This document shows, piece after piece, positions 36,285-47,469 of a stretch of DNA of 64,000 nt. Numbering within the stretch: the stretch's first letter is position 1; each line of letters begins with the position of its first letter. The notes under the pieces were generated by a model. The model had not been told where the DNA came from and did not search any database. It saw only the letters and a program-made list of their open reading frames with translations. Source of the DNA: Telmatactis stephensoni (lineage: Eukaryota; Cnidaria; Anthozoa; Actiniaria; Isophelliidae); assembly GCA_029948255.1 (NCBI GenBank), contig JALIZF010001488.1, positions 62,001-126,000 of the forward strand, given 5' to 3'. The position numbers and the translations under genes are program-made.

Positions 36285-37472
36285 ATGAAGAGTTCTAAGG
36301 GTTTTCTGTTTGTGATTTCCTTTTTCTGTACGTTCACAACAACATTCAGTAAAGGATGGCATAAAGACAGCTTTCCTCACCCAGTAAAAGACAAACGTTA
36401 TTGTGGAAGAGGAGAAGTTGAGTCGTGGATCTGCGACCCCGATAGAGTCCTCGAATACGAAGAAGCTAACATTCTTGAGGAAATGCTTCAGTTTACGGCT
36501 AAAGAAACAAATTCTGGATGTTCGGACGACTCTAGTAGACCAGGATATCAACTGGGAGTCGCTATCATGAAGAAGATGGCAGTCCCTTCAGAAATGACCA
36601 AAGAAGACTTCGCCAAAGATTTCGCTCGACATTTGCACAATCAATGGGGAGTTGGACATTCAGGTTGTGATGACGGAGCACTTTTGCTGTTGTCCATTCA
36701 AGACAGACAGATTTATATTTCTACAGGACGTAAGGCGAAGGAAAAACTCTCAGACGATCAGATCGATATTATTATTGACAAAATGAAGTCTTTTCTACGT
36801 AAGGAGGAATATGGAAAGGCTGTGCATTTGAGTGCTGACTTGATGAATAAGGTCTTTAGTGGAGAGAAACTGAAAGCTAGCGGACATTCATTCTATGCAT
36901 TGCTTTGGTTCATTTTCTTCCTGGCCATTGCTTTAGGAAGTATTATATATAGCATTTACAAGAACCGACAGTATGAGAATTGCCAGGAAAAATTGAAAAG
37001 AATTGAAAGGGAAAGAAATGCAGCAAAGAACAGCAAAAGTTATGTGTCAGCTTCCTGTCCCATCTGTCTTGAGGATTTCACCCCACAAATGCGTACAAGG
37101 CTTTTGCTTTGTGGCCATAAATACTGTGAGCCTTGTTTGACGAAATGGTTAGAGACCAACGCTACTTGCCCAATATGCAGACAATCTACAAGTCGTAAGG
37201 AAGATGAAGAAACTGATGAACCTACTGTACTTGACTTCTTCCCAGAACTTGCCTTTCGACTTGTCTGTCTTCAAAGGCAATACCCAGGCTTTATAACTCA
37301 AGACATGATTCATCACTGGACGTCAAGGCAGTTTACAGACAGTTTCGTCAATGACCCTGCCTTCAGCCGAGCTAAGCCATTTAGGTCAACAGAGACAGGA
37401 AGTTATGGAAGTGGCAGAGGATTTGGTGGAGGGAGCTGCAGTGGTGGAGGTGGCAGTGGAGGGAGTTGGTAA
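36285..37472 (+). CDS. TPM-domain, single-pass membrane RING finger protein
   Basis: Single exon, 395 residues. Residues 1-22 are a signal peptide (hydrophobic FLFVISFFCTF). Residues ~45-195 read as a TPM (TLP18.3/Psb32/MOLO-1) domain, with LGVAIMKKM, DDGALLLLSIQDRQIYISTG and a helical end. A transmembrane helix is at about 203-225. Residues 258-298 are a C3HC4 RING: CPIC, then CGHKYCEPC, then CPIC. The tail is Gly-rich and ends GGGGSGGSW, like the tails of bacterial and plastid TPM membrane proteins. Predicted topology puts the TPM domain outside or in the lumen and the RING in the cytosol, so a membrane E3 ubiquitin ligase is likely. Substrate and ligand are unknown. The start is fixed by the signal peptide. 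The lack of introns contrasts with all neighbours and may reflect retrocopying. No gene name recognised. Confidence 0.9.
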   Translation: MKSSKGFLFVISFFCTFTTTFSKGWHKDSFPHPVKDKRYCGRGEVESWICDPDRVLEYEEANILEEMLQFTAKETNSGCSDDSSRPGYQLGVAIMKKMAVPSEMTKEDFAKDFARHLHNQWGVGHSGCDDGALLLLSIQDRQIYISTGRKAKEKLSDDQIDIIIDKMKSFLRKEEYGKAVHLSADLMNKVFSGEKLKASGHSFYALLWFIFFLAIALGSIIYSIYKNRQYENCQEKLKRIERERNAAKNSKSYVSASCPICLEDFTPQMRTRLLLCGHKYCEPCLTKWLETNATCPICRQSTSRKEDEETDEPTVLDFFPELAFRLVCLQRQYPGFITQDMIHHWTSRQFTDSFVNDPAFSRAKPFRSTETGSYGSGRGFGGGSCSGGGGSGGSW

Positions 37473-37919
37473 AGACAAAATCATTTAATGGAGATCACTG
37501 ACTCCAGATCTTCTATTCAATCTGTTTGACCTTCTTTATTTTAGCAGTACGGGCAGATTGAATTTGAAGAAATGGAGAAATATCCTAGAAGACTCAGACT
37601 ACTCTTATGAAGGGGCTGTTGTGTATAAAAATGGGTTGGCACTTTATTGTAAACCAAATGTGAATGTAGAATTAAAAATTCTAGGTCTACTGATTGTATG
37701 TACCTTATATAGTTAATGTAGTTTTAGAGTGGTTTCACAAATGAACTTGACTGTTTAAATATTACTGTAAAATATTTTAGACAATTTGAATAGCAGATAT
37801 AATCTACTGTGGTACTTGATAGACCATTTTTAATGATATTAGTCCCACCTTGAATGAATTAATATTTTAAACAGTATTATGGGATGCGAGGGGGGAGGGG
37901 GGGGGGACATTCTTGATTA
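37473..37919. other. 3' flank of the TPM-RING gene
   Basis: Noncoding. ATTAAA at 37671 may be the polyadenylation signal of the TPM-RING gene. A G-rich run at 37888-37907 lies just outside the transposon. Confidence 0.5.
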
Positions 37920-37928
37920 CAATGTAGC
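37920..37928. repeat. Left target-site duplication
   Basis: CAATGTAGC, identical to 44498-44506 on the other side of the transposon. Confidence 0.85.
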
Positions 37929-37957
37929 AACACCGCGGTCAAACGCAACGCGCATGC
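37929..37957. repeat. Left terminal inverted repeat
   Basis: Starts AACACCGCGGTCAAACG and ends CGCGCATGC. Exact reverse complement of 44469-44497. Confidence 0.9.
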
Positions 37958-38009
37958 GTGAACCCTGAAAACAAAATGGCGTTCGAAAAAGAACATGTGG
38001 TTGCCGATA

Positions 38010-38015
38010 TTTATT
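38010..38015 (-). terminator. Possible polyadenylation signal of the transposon gene
   Basis: AATAAA on the minus strand about 455 bases beyond the stop codon and still inside the element. Confidence 0.3.
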
Positions 38016-38469
38016 ATAATTGTTCAAATATAAAACTTTAACAAGGAAAAATCGTGGAACCAAACATTCATATGTCAAGATAGAAGATCAAGGATATATT
38101 TGGTAAGTTAAATAGGCAATCAGTAATGAGAACAAACGATTGTTTTGTAATACACGCTTCCTATTTGGTTAAAACTCTGAAAACTCGCGACGAACTTTTT
38201 CGAATCTTCACATCATTAGCCATTGATATCTCATTAGATTTTTTGTTTGGGTTTTGAAGGTCACTTCCTCCTATTTGCTAAGGCTAAGAATCTGCATATT
38301 CTACATCCTTGAATGCAACTGACTACAGATATTTTAGTAGCTTTCAAAATCGATAAAACTCTTGTCGCGCGCCACACTCAACCGAATCGCGCAGTATTAG
38401 CTTTCTTGTGTGACGTGAAAAATATATTTCTAGCAAGAGAAACTATCTACTTTCCGTGGATATGGATAT

Positions 38470-41400
38470 TCATTGAAACTGAATAAAAGTCAGGGTACAC
38501 AGGTTGATCTGTGGGCTCAAGATTGTTTTCAAGCAATTCAAGAACTCCTCTTTGTGTGCGATGTCTGACTGGCCAACTAGAGCCCCATAATTGCCATGTT
38601 TGTGACTGTCCATGATAATAATTCCTTGACCAGAACCAACAAATGATACAGTTTGCTCATTAATTATTACAACAGCAGCTACATTTGGTTCATGAGTCAA
38701 TCTTTGCAAGTAGAAACCTACAGATGAGTGTGGCACATTCGGATTTTGTAGGCAGAATTCCAAATCCAAAGATTCTTCCACTGTTATATTCCCAAGCTGC
38801 TGTCTGACATGAGGGATGGCTTCAGTTACTGAAAAATTAATTGGTTGTTGACCTGTGACTCTGTCGTGAATTTGGTTCCCCTTGACAATTTGAAGAGCCA
38901 TTTGACCAAACCAACTTGATGGGAGAGTACAGACATTGGGATTAAAAAGAAGATTGTTCCTGTTTGTCATGAATGATTTACAAAGAAGCAGAGAGATGAA
39001 TGTACATGCATTAGAACCTTGTCTATTGTTGAGGGTAGACTGTGATAGAAAGCCAGGAAAATAATACAAATGAAATCCATTTCTTCTTTGTAGTGAAATT
39101 TGAATATTGAAATGGTTTTCAGCCTGAGGCTGTGCAGAACTGGTTGAATTACTTGTACCTCTAGATGTATTCATCGATTGCTGTTGAAAGTGATCAGGTT
39201 GTGGAACATCAAAGCTGTCTAGAACAGAATCGATTTGCTGCTGGAACTCTAAAGAATTATAAAATTCAGGATCACGTTGATGAATGTTAGTATTCAGGTT
39301 TACATCCTCTAGTAGTACTTCTTCTTGGGCAGAAGTTGTTGTTGATGAATCTGTCGTCTTTTCCAAGAGGGATTTATTGAAAGCTTCAGAAAGAGTACCT
39401 GCTGTTTGTACAAGAAAGGTTTCACAATTTGTACATCTTTCACAACATTCAGCATGATAAGTGTGGCCACAAACCATATGTTGTACGGTTTGATGATTTT
39501 TAATGTTACAAAGTTGATTGTCACAGAATTTGCTGATGTCAGGTAAAAGACTTGGGCTGCCTGGTTTTCTCTTGTCTTCAGATTTATACCCCAGAGGTAA
39601 AGCAGTTGATTTTACTGTAGTGTTAAATGAAGCCAGGTGGTATTTGGCTTTTCCTTTATATTTTGTTCCTTCCTTGTTTGTTTCTCTTGGAATCTAAAGT
39701 GCAAAAATATTTAGTAATTTTAAAATAATATGCACCCATGTTTCTTTATAAGAAGATGCCTGCACACATATGCATGCACAGCAAGCTGTTTAGGCTGTTG
39801 CTTTCAAGTACTTTGTATTTACCAGAGTTTTTAAATCACAGTGCAAGTTGATATGTTTTATACTGTTTTCGTGGACTTCCCCTAACATTTACTGGGAAGG
39901 CAATCTAGATTAAGACAGTATAGTAGTATCAAACTATACCTGTTTAGATTTTCCTATATTACCAGCAATCTTTTTAAATAATTCAAGGAGGAGTTCTGCT
40001 GTTTTCCCACTGATGAGTCTGAAATCTTGATCACATAGGCCTCTTTTATATGGTCTTGTAAATGCTTGGAAAAAGGCTTTATTGGACTTGGATTGGGCAA
40101 TAGAGATAGCAGCATTCCTTATTTCATTAGCATTGTTCTGTGGTTGGATGACTGATCTTAGTACAGAATGCCATATTTCAACTTTTTTCTCACTTATCAG
40201 AGAGAGACTTTTGCTTAAGCCTGTAATATTCTGAGAAATTGGATTTCTGATGGCATAGGTCACTCAACATCGATAATGTGGCTCTGTCATAATGGTGACG
40301 TCCCCATATAATAAATAGAATAGCTATGCGTACCATCAAGGGAATGTAATTGCCAAGGTTTCCTGATCTGAATAAAACTGGATAGTGGAAAAGTGCCATT
40401 GGTACAACTTCTTCGAGAATGTGCAGTATGGAAACATATTCCATGTCTTTGCAAATTTTGAATTTGGCTATCACCTTCTTGCGAATGTGAAGCCAACCAA
40501 AGTAAACAGCTACTAGCAGGACATAAGCTCTTAAGGGTTTCAGTTTCTTTGGCATCTGTGTTTCAAAAACCTTTTCATATATATCAGAAAAGAAAAAATT
40601 GTATACTTTGATCACATCTTCATTCATATTCAGTGCGACATGAAAAGGTCCTTGCTCAGGAATTAATGATAGTACTGGAGAAGATTCATTTTCTTCTTGT
40701 GCTATTATTTTCTTGGTGAAGTACCACGTAGGCCAGTCACCAGGCATTGGGACAACAAAGGAATTGAGATAATTGACCAGTTGAGGACACAAAGAAAGGG
40801 AGTGTTGAATGGCTTCTTTATAATTTTCCATGCTCTTCAACTGATGCTCAAATTCATCAATCAAAAAACACGAATCAAGAGTTTGAAGTTCGTCGTGAGA
40901 CATGTCAGAATAAACCCTAGAACAACAACAACAAGAAATAGATCAGCAGGGGAAGCTATTAAAACCTGCTTGTTGTATAATGTACATTCAATTTTCATAT
41001 TATTAGCAAACCTGTACCAAAATGTTTTGAGACTCCACTGCCAAATTATTAGATCAGCCAGCAGAAACAATATTGTCATCACTATGGCTCTGTGCTCCTC
41101 AAGTGAGACTGTTCTTAATATTTGTTTATCCTGGTGTGTTTTTGTTATGCTGATCAATTCTAATGTCAACGTTTGACCAGGAAAGGGAGATTGTAGAAAG
41201 AGTAGGAAAATTTGCAGAACAGTCTCAAAACATTATATACACTAATGTAATAACTGCATAGAAGCAATAACAATCATTATAACTAATTACTTACCTGAAT
41301 TCTTTGATTTGTTTTCTTAGGTTGTTTGAAGAAATTGATTGCAAATGTTGTGGCAAGGTGGACAGAAATGTGTTTTTCATAGAAGAAGTGTAACTTTTTA

Positions 41401-44253
41401 ATAAATTGGTGACATATTGTAGTACAATTCCACCTCTGCAGAAATAAGAGCTTCCATTTAATGACTTTAACTCAACAAGACTGTGCCTGTCTTTGGTGCG
41501 TATGAATGGAATGGCATTTACAGATGTGTGGATATCCAGCAAGCTTGATGCCATGTGAACTGCTGACGAAAGTTTAACACTTGTTGGAAGCTGGATGGTG
41601 TAAATGTTGTGGAAGTCATCTAGGAGGTTGATCACAAGTTGCTTCTCCTGCATGAGTAAATGAAAAATATAATCACCAATTGTCAAGAGGAAAAACATGA
41701 GTTGAAAAGTGTTTTGGACATACAGTTAATGCTGTCTGTAATCTTGTTGCCAGAACTTCTGGGTGTTTTGTTCTTATTTTTGAAGAATGCCTGTCATGTG
41801 TCCTAGGAGCAATGCTATACCCTAACACAGGTCCACTATTCATTGCTGATCTAGAAGCACCTTGGTGATGTAAATACAGTCCAGAGTCTTTTTGGAATTG
41901 AGATGTCTTTTGAGACCTACCAAGAAATGATCATTATAATAATAAATGGCTAGAGATTACAATGTTTGAAATATTACTGTATTTATTTCTTGAATTTCTA
42001 CACAAACTGTACCTGAAATATGCAAGAGTATGAAGAATAACCACAGTACGCTGGTGTTGTAACTCATCACGCTCTTTAGTCAGTCTACTGTCAGACCTTG
42101 AAATAGCGTTGAAAACCATGTCATATAGTCCCGGTGCATATTCTTCAGCAAAGTCACACATCAGCACTGGATTATATAATGGTACTCCTTCTTCGATGGT
42201 GTAGTGGTGATAAAGAGCAAGTTGAAATTGAGCTACCAGACTGTCAAATGAGTTATCTACATAGAACAACATTGATAGAGTTATACTTAATGATGATGCT
42301 ATGAACAAGTCAAAAACAAAATGGCATAAAAAGATCATACTGTATCATATGAGAACACAAAAAAATTGAAAATATCTTATTGGCACAAGCACAAGTTTGG
42401 TGGTGTATTGCTTTACAAAAATGAATGGTTACCTTCACTACTTCAATTTAATGTCAAACTCATTTTAATTTTTTTTTTTGTCTTCTAAGCTTGTTTATCT
42501 TGTGCTGTATAGCTCTCAGTGTGTTTACATTACATATAAAAGAACATGCCCCACATGTTTTACATTTCATAACTTAAATTTAAAAAATTTTATATAGCTA
42601 CAAAAATCATGTACAAGTAGCTGTTATTAAATGTGGTAGTGGTTTCAATCCATTTCAGTTGCTAGAGCCATGAAATAATTTTGCCGTGGATAGTTAATTT
42701 GGTTTCTGACATCTATTCTAATCATAACCATTATGGGAATTATTTTTATGCATGTATAGTAAGAAACATAATTACCAACAGTATTTTCTTTTTCCAACGC
42801 CTGATTTATTCTTTCCCAAGTGTCTCTATCTATGGTAACCCTCCCCTCTTTATGCCAAAGTTTGATCCCACAAATGTCAGCAAGTGCATTTAGCCTTGTG
42901 AAAAGGTTTTCAAAAAGAATTTTAGTTTTTTGTAGGTTCCCAGAAGTACTGTCAGTTTGAGTTTCACTGTCTTGCAAGCTGTCATGAAGATGTAAAATAG
43001 GGGAGCCAGTAAACTGCCATATCTGTAAAAGAAAAGCCCAATCAATCCCTGAAAACAATGCAGGCCCAGTCTTAATCAGTTTTAAATTTTCCCTAAAATC
43101 AGAAAGTAAATGGAGAAAAGACAGTTTTCAATAGAAATAACAATACAAACATTAAAAGCGTGCAACAATTAGTATTTACTATATAAGTAAAATTATCTTT
43201 AATATTATTTTCTGTTGTGTAGTTGATGCTTTTTAGTACCAATTGGTACAAATTTACACGCTTTGAGTGTTTTTATCGTTCCTAAAGTTTGTTTTAAAAT
43301 GCTTAAAACATATTTTTGGAAAGAGTTGGACCTTTTTTAACTGAAGGGGACTTGAAAGTACTCCACTGGTGTTGGGGTTTTTCCCTTGCTCTTGATCGTC
43401 ACACGTAACACTTTCTTTGTCACACTGCAAACAAAATGCCAGTTGTTCATGTCCGGATCCATATATTGAACAAAACCTGTATACACACACACACACACAC
43501 ATATATATAGATATAATATATATAATATATATTCGATATTTCCTCTTTGAATTCTCTTTTAGTAGTTCGTCATTTCGTTTGGCGTACGTTCGTCCATCAG
43601 AACGAATACATTTGTAAACAATGCACGAGGCAGTTGTGTGACAAAAGTTTTTTTAGTTGAAATATTTGATTTCTTCACACAATAGGTTTTCTCAATTAAA
43701 TTTAAAACAAAAAACATATAAGCTTTATTTTCTGTTCTACTTGCGAAGCCGTAAAAGATCTGGAATGTGTCTGAGAGATTCTACTTACTTCTTTTGCTCG
43801 CGCTGCCGAGACGTACAGTGGGTGATCTTTAAATTCATCGTCTGCAGTTTGTTTGCAAAGGTTGCACCACCTTGTTCCTGGACGATATCCAGACATCTTA
43901 GCACCAACCTCGTCAAATAGAGCGTGAAATCGGTGTGGAATTTTATTTGTGCTCAGCCGCGAATGCTGAAAGTTTTCTGGTTTGGGGCACGAACATCGCA
44001 CGTTTTGTCTTCGTGCGACGTCCCAGTGATAGCGACAAAGCTGAGAATTTTCCGGTAGCTGTGAAGCTCTACTTGTCTCAGAGTTTATTGTGTAAAGCCT
44101 GCCTTGGCATGCTCTGCCTGTCCGTGTTTTTTCGGCTTTCATACATTGGCCTGCTTTGTTTTCTCCATGTCCATACACTTGTTGCAACAACAGCATGAAC
44201 AATACAATGGCGGTAGCAGTGCGTGACTTCAAAGGTTTGTCTTCAGCCTTCAT
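38470..44253 (-). CDS. Transposon protein: transposase-like core plus cysteine-peptidase-like end
   Basis: Eight exons: 44253-43789, 43424-43258, 43092-42776, 42256-42013, 41916-41724, 41647-41295, 40916-39940, 39693-38470; about 1,313 residues. Exon 1 has a short hydrophobic stretch, then clustered Cys/His (LCRYHWDVARRQNVRCSCP; WCNLC), possibly a DNA-binding zinc region. Exons 4-7 hold motifs I associate with a multicopy uncharacterised family of sponges and cnidarians: FRSQKTSQFQKDSGLYLHH, LLDDFHNIYTIQLP, MPGDWPTW, EQGPFHVALN. They are rich in conserved Asp and plausibly a transposase. The last exon opens with a Cys/His cluster (CDNQLC; VCGHTYHAECCERCTNC; treble-clef or RING-like). It ends in a domain with GSNACTFISLLL and MDSHKHGNYGAL, resembling the Cys and His sites of papain-like peptidases. 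Exon 7 contains a frameshift near 40200 (loss of two bases in a TC run, or one extra base), so this copy may be dead or the base call wrong. Junction 1 to 2 is the least certain. Confidence 0.72.
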
Positions 44254-44468
44254 TTTCGCCTTTGGTGCAAGGGGGAAACCATGTGGTGCAAGAGATATGT
44301 TGTAGAAAATATAATAACCTAAGTTGTCTGAAGTTTGCTCGCTCGGCTTTGCTTTCTGTGGCTCGGTTTTTTGAATTTCGCGCCTTGGAAAGTTGTTTTG
44401 TTTACAAAACTAAATAATTGCTATGGGGATGGAGAGGGGACTTGTTGCACCGGAACTAAAATTTGTGA

Positions 44469-44497
44469 GCATGCGCGTTGCGTTTGACCGCGGTGTT
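44469..44497. repeat. Right terminal inverted repeat
   Basis: Ends TTTGACCGCGGTGTT. Exact reverse complement of 37929-37957. Confidence 0.9.
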
Positions 44498-44506
44498 CAA
44501 TGTAGC
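44498..44506. repeat. Right target-site duplication
   Basis: CAATGTAGC, identical to 37920-37928. Confidence 0.85.
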
Positions 44507-44516
44507 AGTAAGTTTG

Positions 44517-44885
44517 CAGACCTGCCAACCCAAAGATCTCAAGTCTGGAGAAATGTCCCTTGAACCTGGCCAAGAGATGTTGATAATTACCAGATTCACT
44601 TACTTTTACTGCATTTTTTTTCTGCCTGGGGAGGGTGGGGGACTGGGGAAAGATGCCCTTCTGAATAATTCCCATCAAGCAATTTATAAATAAATTTTAG
44701 CTCATCACCCTTCCTCGCAGCCAAGTGCTGAATTACGTGATCGAGTCGAAGGTTTACAAGGGTGCTTTCATTACGAGACAATTGAACAATCGCACATTTA
44801 CATATCCAGGAGATTTCAATTTCTACCTGGGAGATAATGTCGATAATCTGGAGACTCCTGGATAAATCTGGAGAGTTGGCAGCTC
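44517..44885. mobile_element. MITE related to the 30.8-kb element
   Basis: Left ACCTGCCAACCC and right GAGTTGGCAGCTC match the ends of 30772-31022. The interior shares TCTGGAGA words. The large transposon inserted about 10 bp from its left end. Confidence 0.55.
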
Positions 44886-45870
44886 TGAGTTTGCAACTTC
44901 AAAATCTGGAAGTAGGGAAGCTTGTGTGAATTCACATTTTCCTGATAATTCCCATGATATTGCTTAAAATTTCACTTATTCTAAATGGAATCCATATTGG
45001 TAAAAGCTCAACAATTAACTATCCACTGCTGAAAATTAGATTTTACTTATAAAAAATGGGCATGAAAAGATACTCTAGATGGGAGTATGTCACCTCGTGA
45101 AAATTTATTCAACTAAAGTAAATGGAAATTTAAACAAAGCTCCTCCATGTAACTGCAGATTTTTACAATTAAAATGACAAAACAAGCTTCAAGCTTGTGC
45201 AAAGAGTAACAAAAATTATTTCTAGTAAAATGTTTTAGAAGAAGCTATGTATATATTTATAGACATATATCTCAGTGATTTTATCAGGAGCCTAAATTTG
45301 TGAGTTTGCTATGACAGAGCACAACACTAAAACTAAAGCCTGCAATATATTGCACTATATAGAAGTAAACAGTCCTAATTTAAAAAATGACTTACAGTAG
45401 CAGTGATATTTACATTGTAATGAAAGTTGGATAGAAAAATAAAGCTTTATTTATTAAGGTTCATAAATGACAAACTCTTTGGTAGATACAACTGTATCCA
45501 TAACATGTTTGTTCCTTTTGACTATATATACACAGAAATGCCGGAAAATCAACAAATCAAGCAACAACAAAAGTCCCAAACAAAATGTTGATATGCCTGA
45601 AATAATTTCAAACTCTCTTTTCTCAACACATCACATCAAGCTCCAAAGTAGTAATTAAATATACCATTTTCAAACAATGAATAATGTTAATTATTAACAA
45701 GATGAATTTCAGATACAAAGTTACGGAGCTGAATAAGTGTTCAATATGTAGGATCTCCACACTGCTGCCTTGCCCAACTAATCCAACAGTGATAGAATAC
45801 AATGACTGTGAATCATCTGTGATTACTGGCATGGAATACCAAAAAGTCTTGAAAAACACAGTGACCAGTT
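44886..45870. other. Intergenic region, nothing recognised
   Basis: AT-rich with no exon seen. It should contain the 3' untranslated region of the minus-strand TTC9-like gene; an AATAAA on that strand lies near 45450. Confidence 0.5.
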
Positions 45871-47260
45871 TCATTCTGACATTTTTTCAAACATGGCTGC
45901 ATAAGTTTTCTTCTCCTTTTCAACTGCTTTCTTAAATTCTTTGTTCAGAAGTGCCAATGTTCTTTTTATCCCACTGTCTGCAATATTAGTCAATAACAAT
46001 AGAAATCAACTTCATACACATACTGGTGAAATAATTCTCTACTATTCTTATTGAGTATTCATTATATTTTGAAGGAGAATACTTGTCGAGCATACCCAAT
46101 CCTTTACATTGGAGTCCTTCCCCCCCCCCCCCCCCAATCCCCACCCTCCTATATATCTATAGATACCTTTTCCCTGGGTCCAAACTGGAAAACTGTACTG
46201 AGTTTAGGACTTCAGATAAACTATAAAGTGGGAGTGAGTCTAGTGATTAATTTAGAGTATTTCCTCTCACCAGCTGGTTCAAGTTGATGGGCCTTTGTCA
46301 GGTCTTCTCTTGCTCTATCAATATCTTGTAGATTCATATAAGCCTGACCACGTCTGTACAAAGCTTTAGCATTATTAGGTTGATGTGCCAGCACCTAAAT
46401 AATTGGGCCATGAATTCATTGCAATAAAAGTAAAATACGGTAGATTAATATATAGATTATTATCATTCCCTTTCACCTAAGAGCTACTGTGCTAACCCCT
46501 CCCTCCCCCCTCCCCCTCCAATCAGTGGTCAAAACCTCTAGGTTAGGAGGCAGCTAGTGCACTGGGCAATCTGAATGCTGTGTTTGTACTTAAGTGATAT
46601 GAACTCCATTACTTTTACAAGAGGTTTTAGAAAAACAAATATCGAACAAACTTAATTATTGAAAAAAAGAAAATGCTGGGAGATTATGATAAGAAACCCA
46701 GCCTGAAAAAGTCCCACTGCCGGGAATTTTATAACTGCGTACTACATGTATAGATTTATTCACCTTTGAAGAATAATCTAACACTTTGGGCCATCTAGAA
46801 CCAGCAATATGACAAGCTAAAAAGAATATGATAAGGAATTAACTGAGAAATTAAATGAAAAATATGTAAGTCTTATATTAAGTTATGTATTAAGCTTATA
46901 CTATGATATTAGTTATATCAAACATCCAAGTCAATTTTTGCGCAGCCAATTAATACCAGCTAAGTTGTTGTAGCAAGTACACTCTGTTTGCTGTGCCTTC
47001 TGTTTGAAATCCTCTGATAATTCGCTCTCTCCATTCGCAATGGAAAGGAAAGGTTGCTCGACGACAAGACCTTTGACGTACAACAATGCTCGATGATACT
47101 TCTTCATAGCATTTTTATAGTCCTTTTGCTTATAAAAAGTGTTTCCTTCATCTTTTAGAATAATTGATTGTTGTAGTTTGTCTTGTTTGGTTAATGAAGA
47201 GTTGGAGTTTTTTTCCTCTGAAAACAAAGTCTCATTTTCTTCCTCTTTCTCGTTCGCCAT
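45871..47260 (-). CDS. TTC9-like tetratricopeptide repeat protein
   Basis: Four minus-strand exons: 47260-46957, 46816-46764, 46394-46271, 45977-45871, in frame, 195 residues. After an acidic, low-complexity N-terminus (~30 residues) come three TPR motifs. The first contains LKDEGNTFYKQKDYKNAMKK, followed by YHRALLYVKGL. The second starts CYNNLAACHIAG. The third contains NNAKALYRRGQAYMNLQD. The YHRALL-KGL and YNNLAA pattern is that of TTC9A/B/C, and the charged end KEKKTYAAMFEKM also resembles FKBP-type TPR immunophilins. TPR proteins of this sort bind chaperones or other partner peptides; the partner here is unknown. The first exon also reads into the intron as an open frame ending at 46931, but the donor at 46956 is clearly required. 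Confidence 0.9.
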
Positions 47261-47469
47261 TTTATTTTTTTGGGATGAGCCCGCGATGCAGAGGTCACCA
47301 CAGGAAACCCAGTGGCATATTTGTCCAAAACACAGGAAACCCAGGTATTGATAAAGCGCATTTCACGTCTCAACGCGCAGTTTACAGTGGAGAAATCCCT
47401 AATACTCTCTCACACACTCCTTACTACATTAAATATTCTAAACATCCAAAACTCACCAGTTCGTTTTTG

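Larger units (their letters stand above)
37929..44497 (-). mobile_element. Complete DNA transposon, 6.57 kb
   Basis: The element is bounded by 29-bp perfect inverted repeats: 37929-37957, starting AACACCGCGGTCAAACG, and 44469-44497, its exact reverse complement. Outside both ends stands the same 9-bp word CAATGTAGC. It contains one multi-exon gene on the minus strand, with about 215 bp of promoter-side sequence at one end and about 510 bp of 3' sequence at the other. Perfect TIRs and TSD mean a recent insertion. A 9-bp TSD is typical of Mutator-like elements, but I saw no Mutator-type transposase; hAT and KDZ superfamilies usually give 8 bp. The superfamily is therefore open. Insertion took place about 450 bp downstream of the TPM-RING gene and beside an older MITE. 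Confidence 0.88.

Noticed and set aside
40200..40275. Tiny intron explaining the frame change in the transposon gene
   Set aside because: The only fitting donor and acceptor would make an intron of about 31-41 bases, smaller than all others here, and would delete residues that read sensibly. A two-base slip in the TC run is simpler.
40697..41176. 159-codon plus-strand frame
   Set aside because: Antisense to exon 7 and the preceding intron of the transposon gene; no recognisable protein.
43426..43502. Alternative acceptor after the CA/TA repeat giving a longer exon 2
   Set aside because: Its phase does not fit the end of exon 1 and would meet a stop; the acceptor at 43425 keeps the frame.
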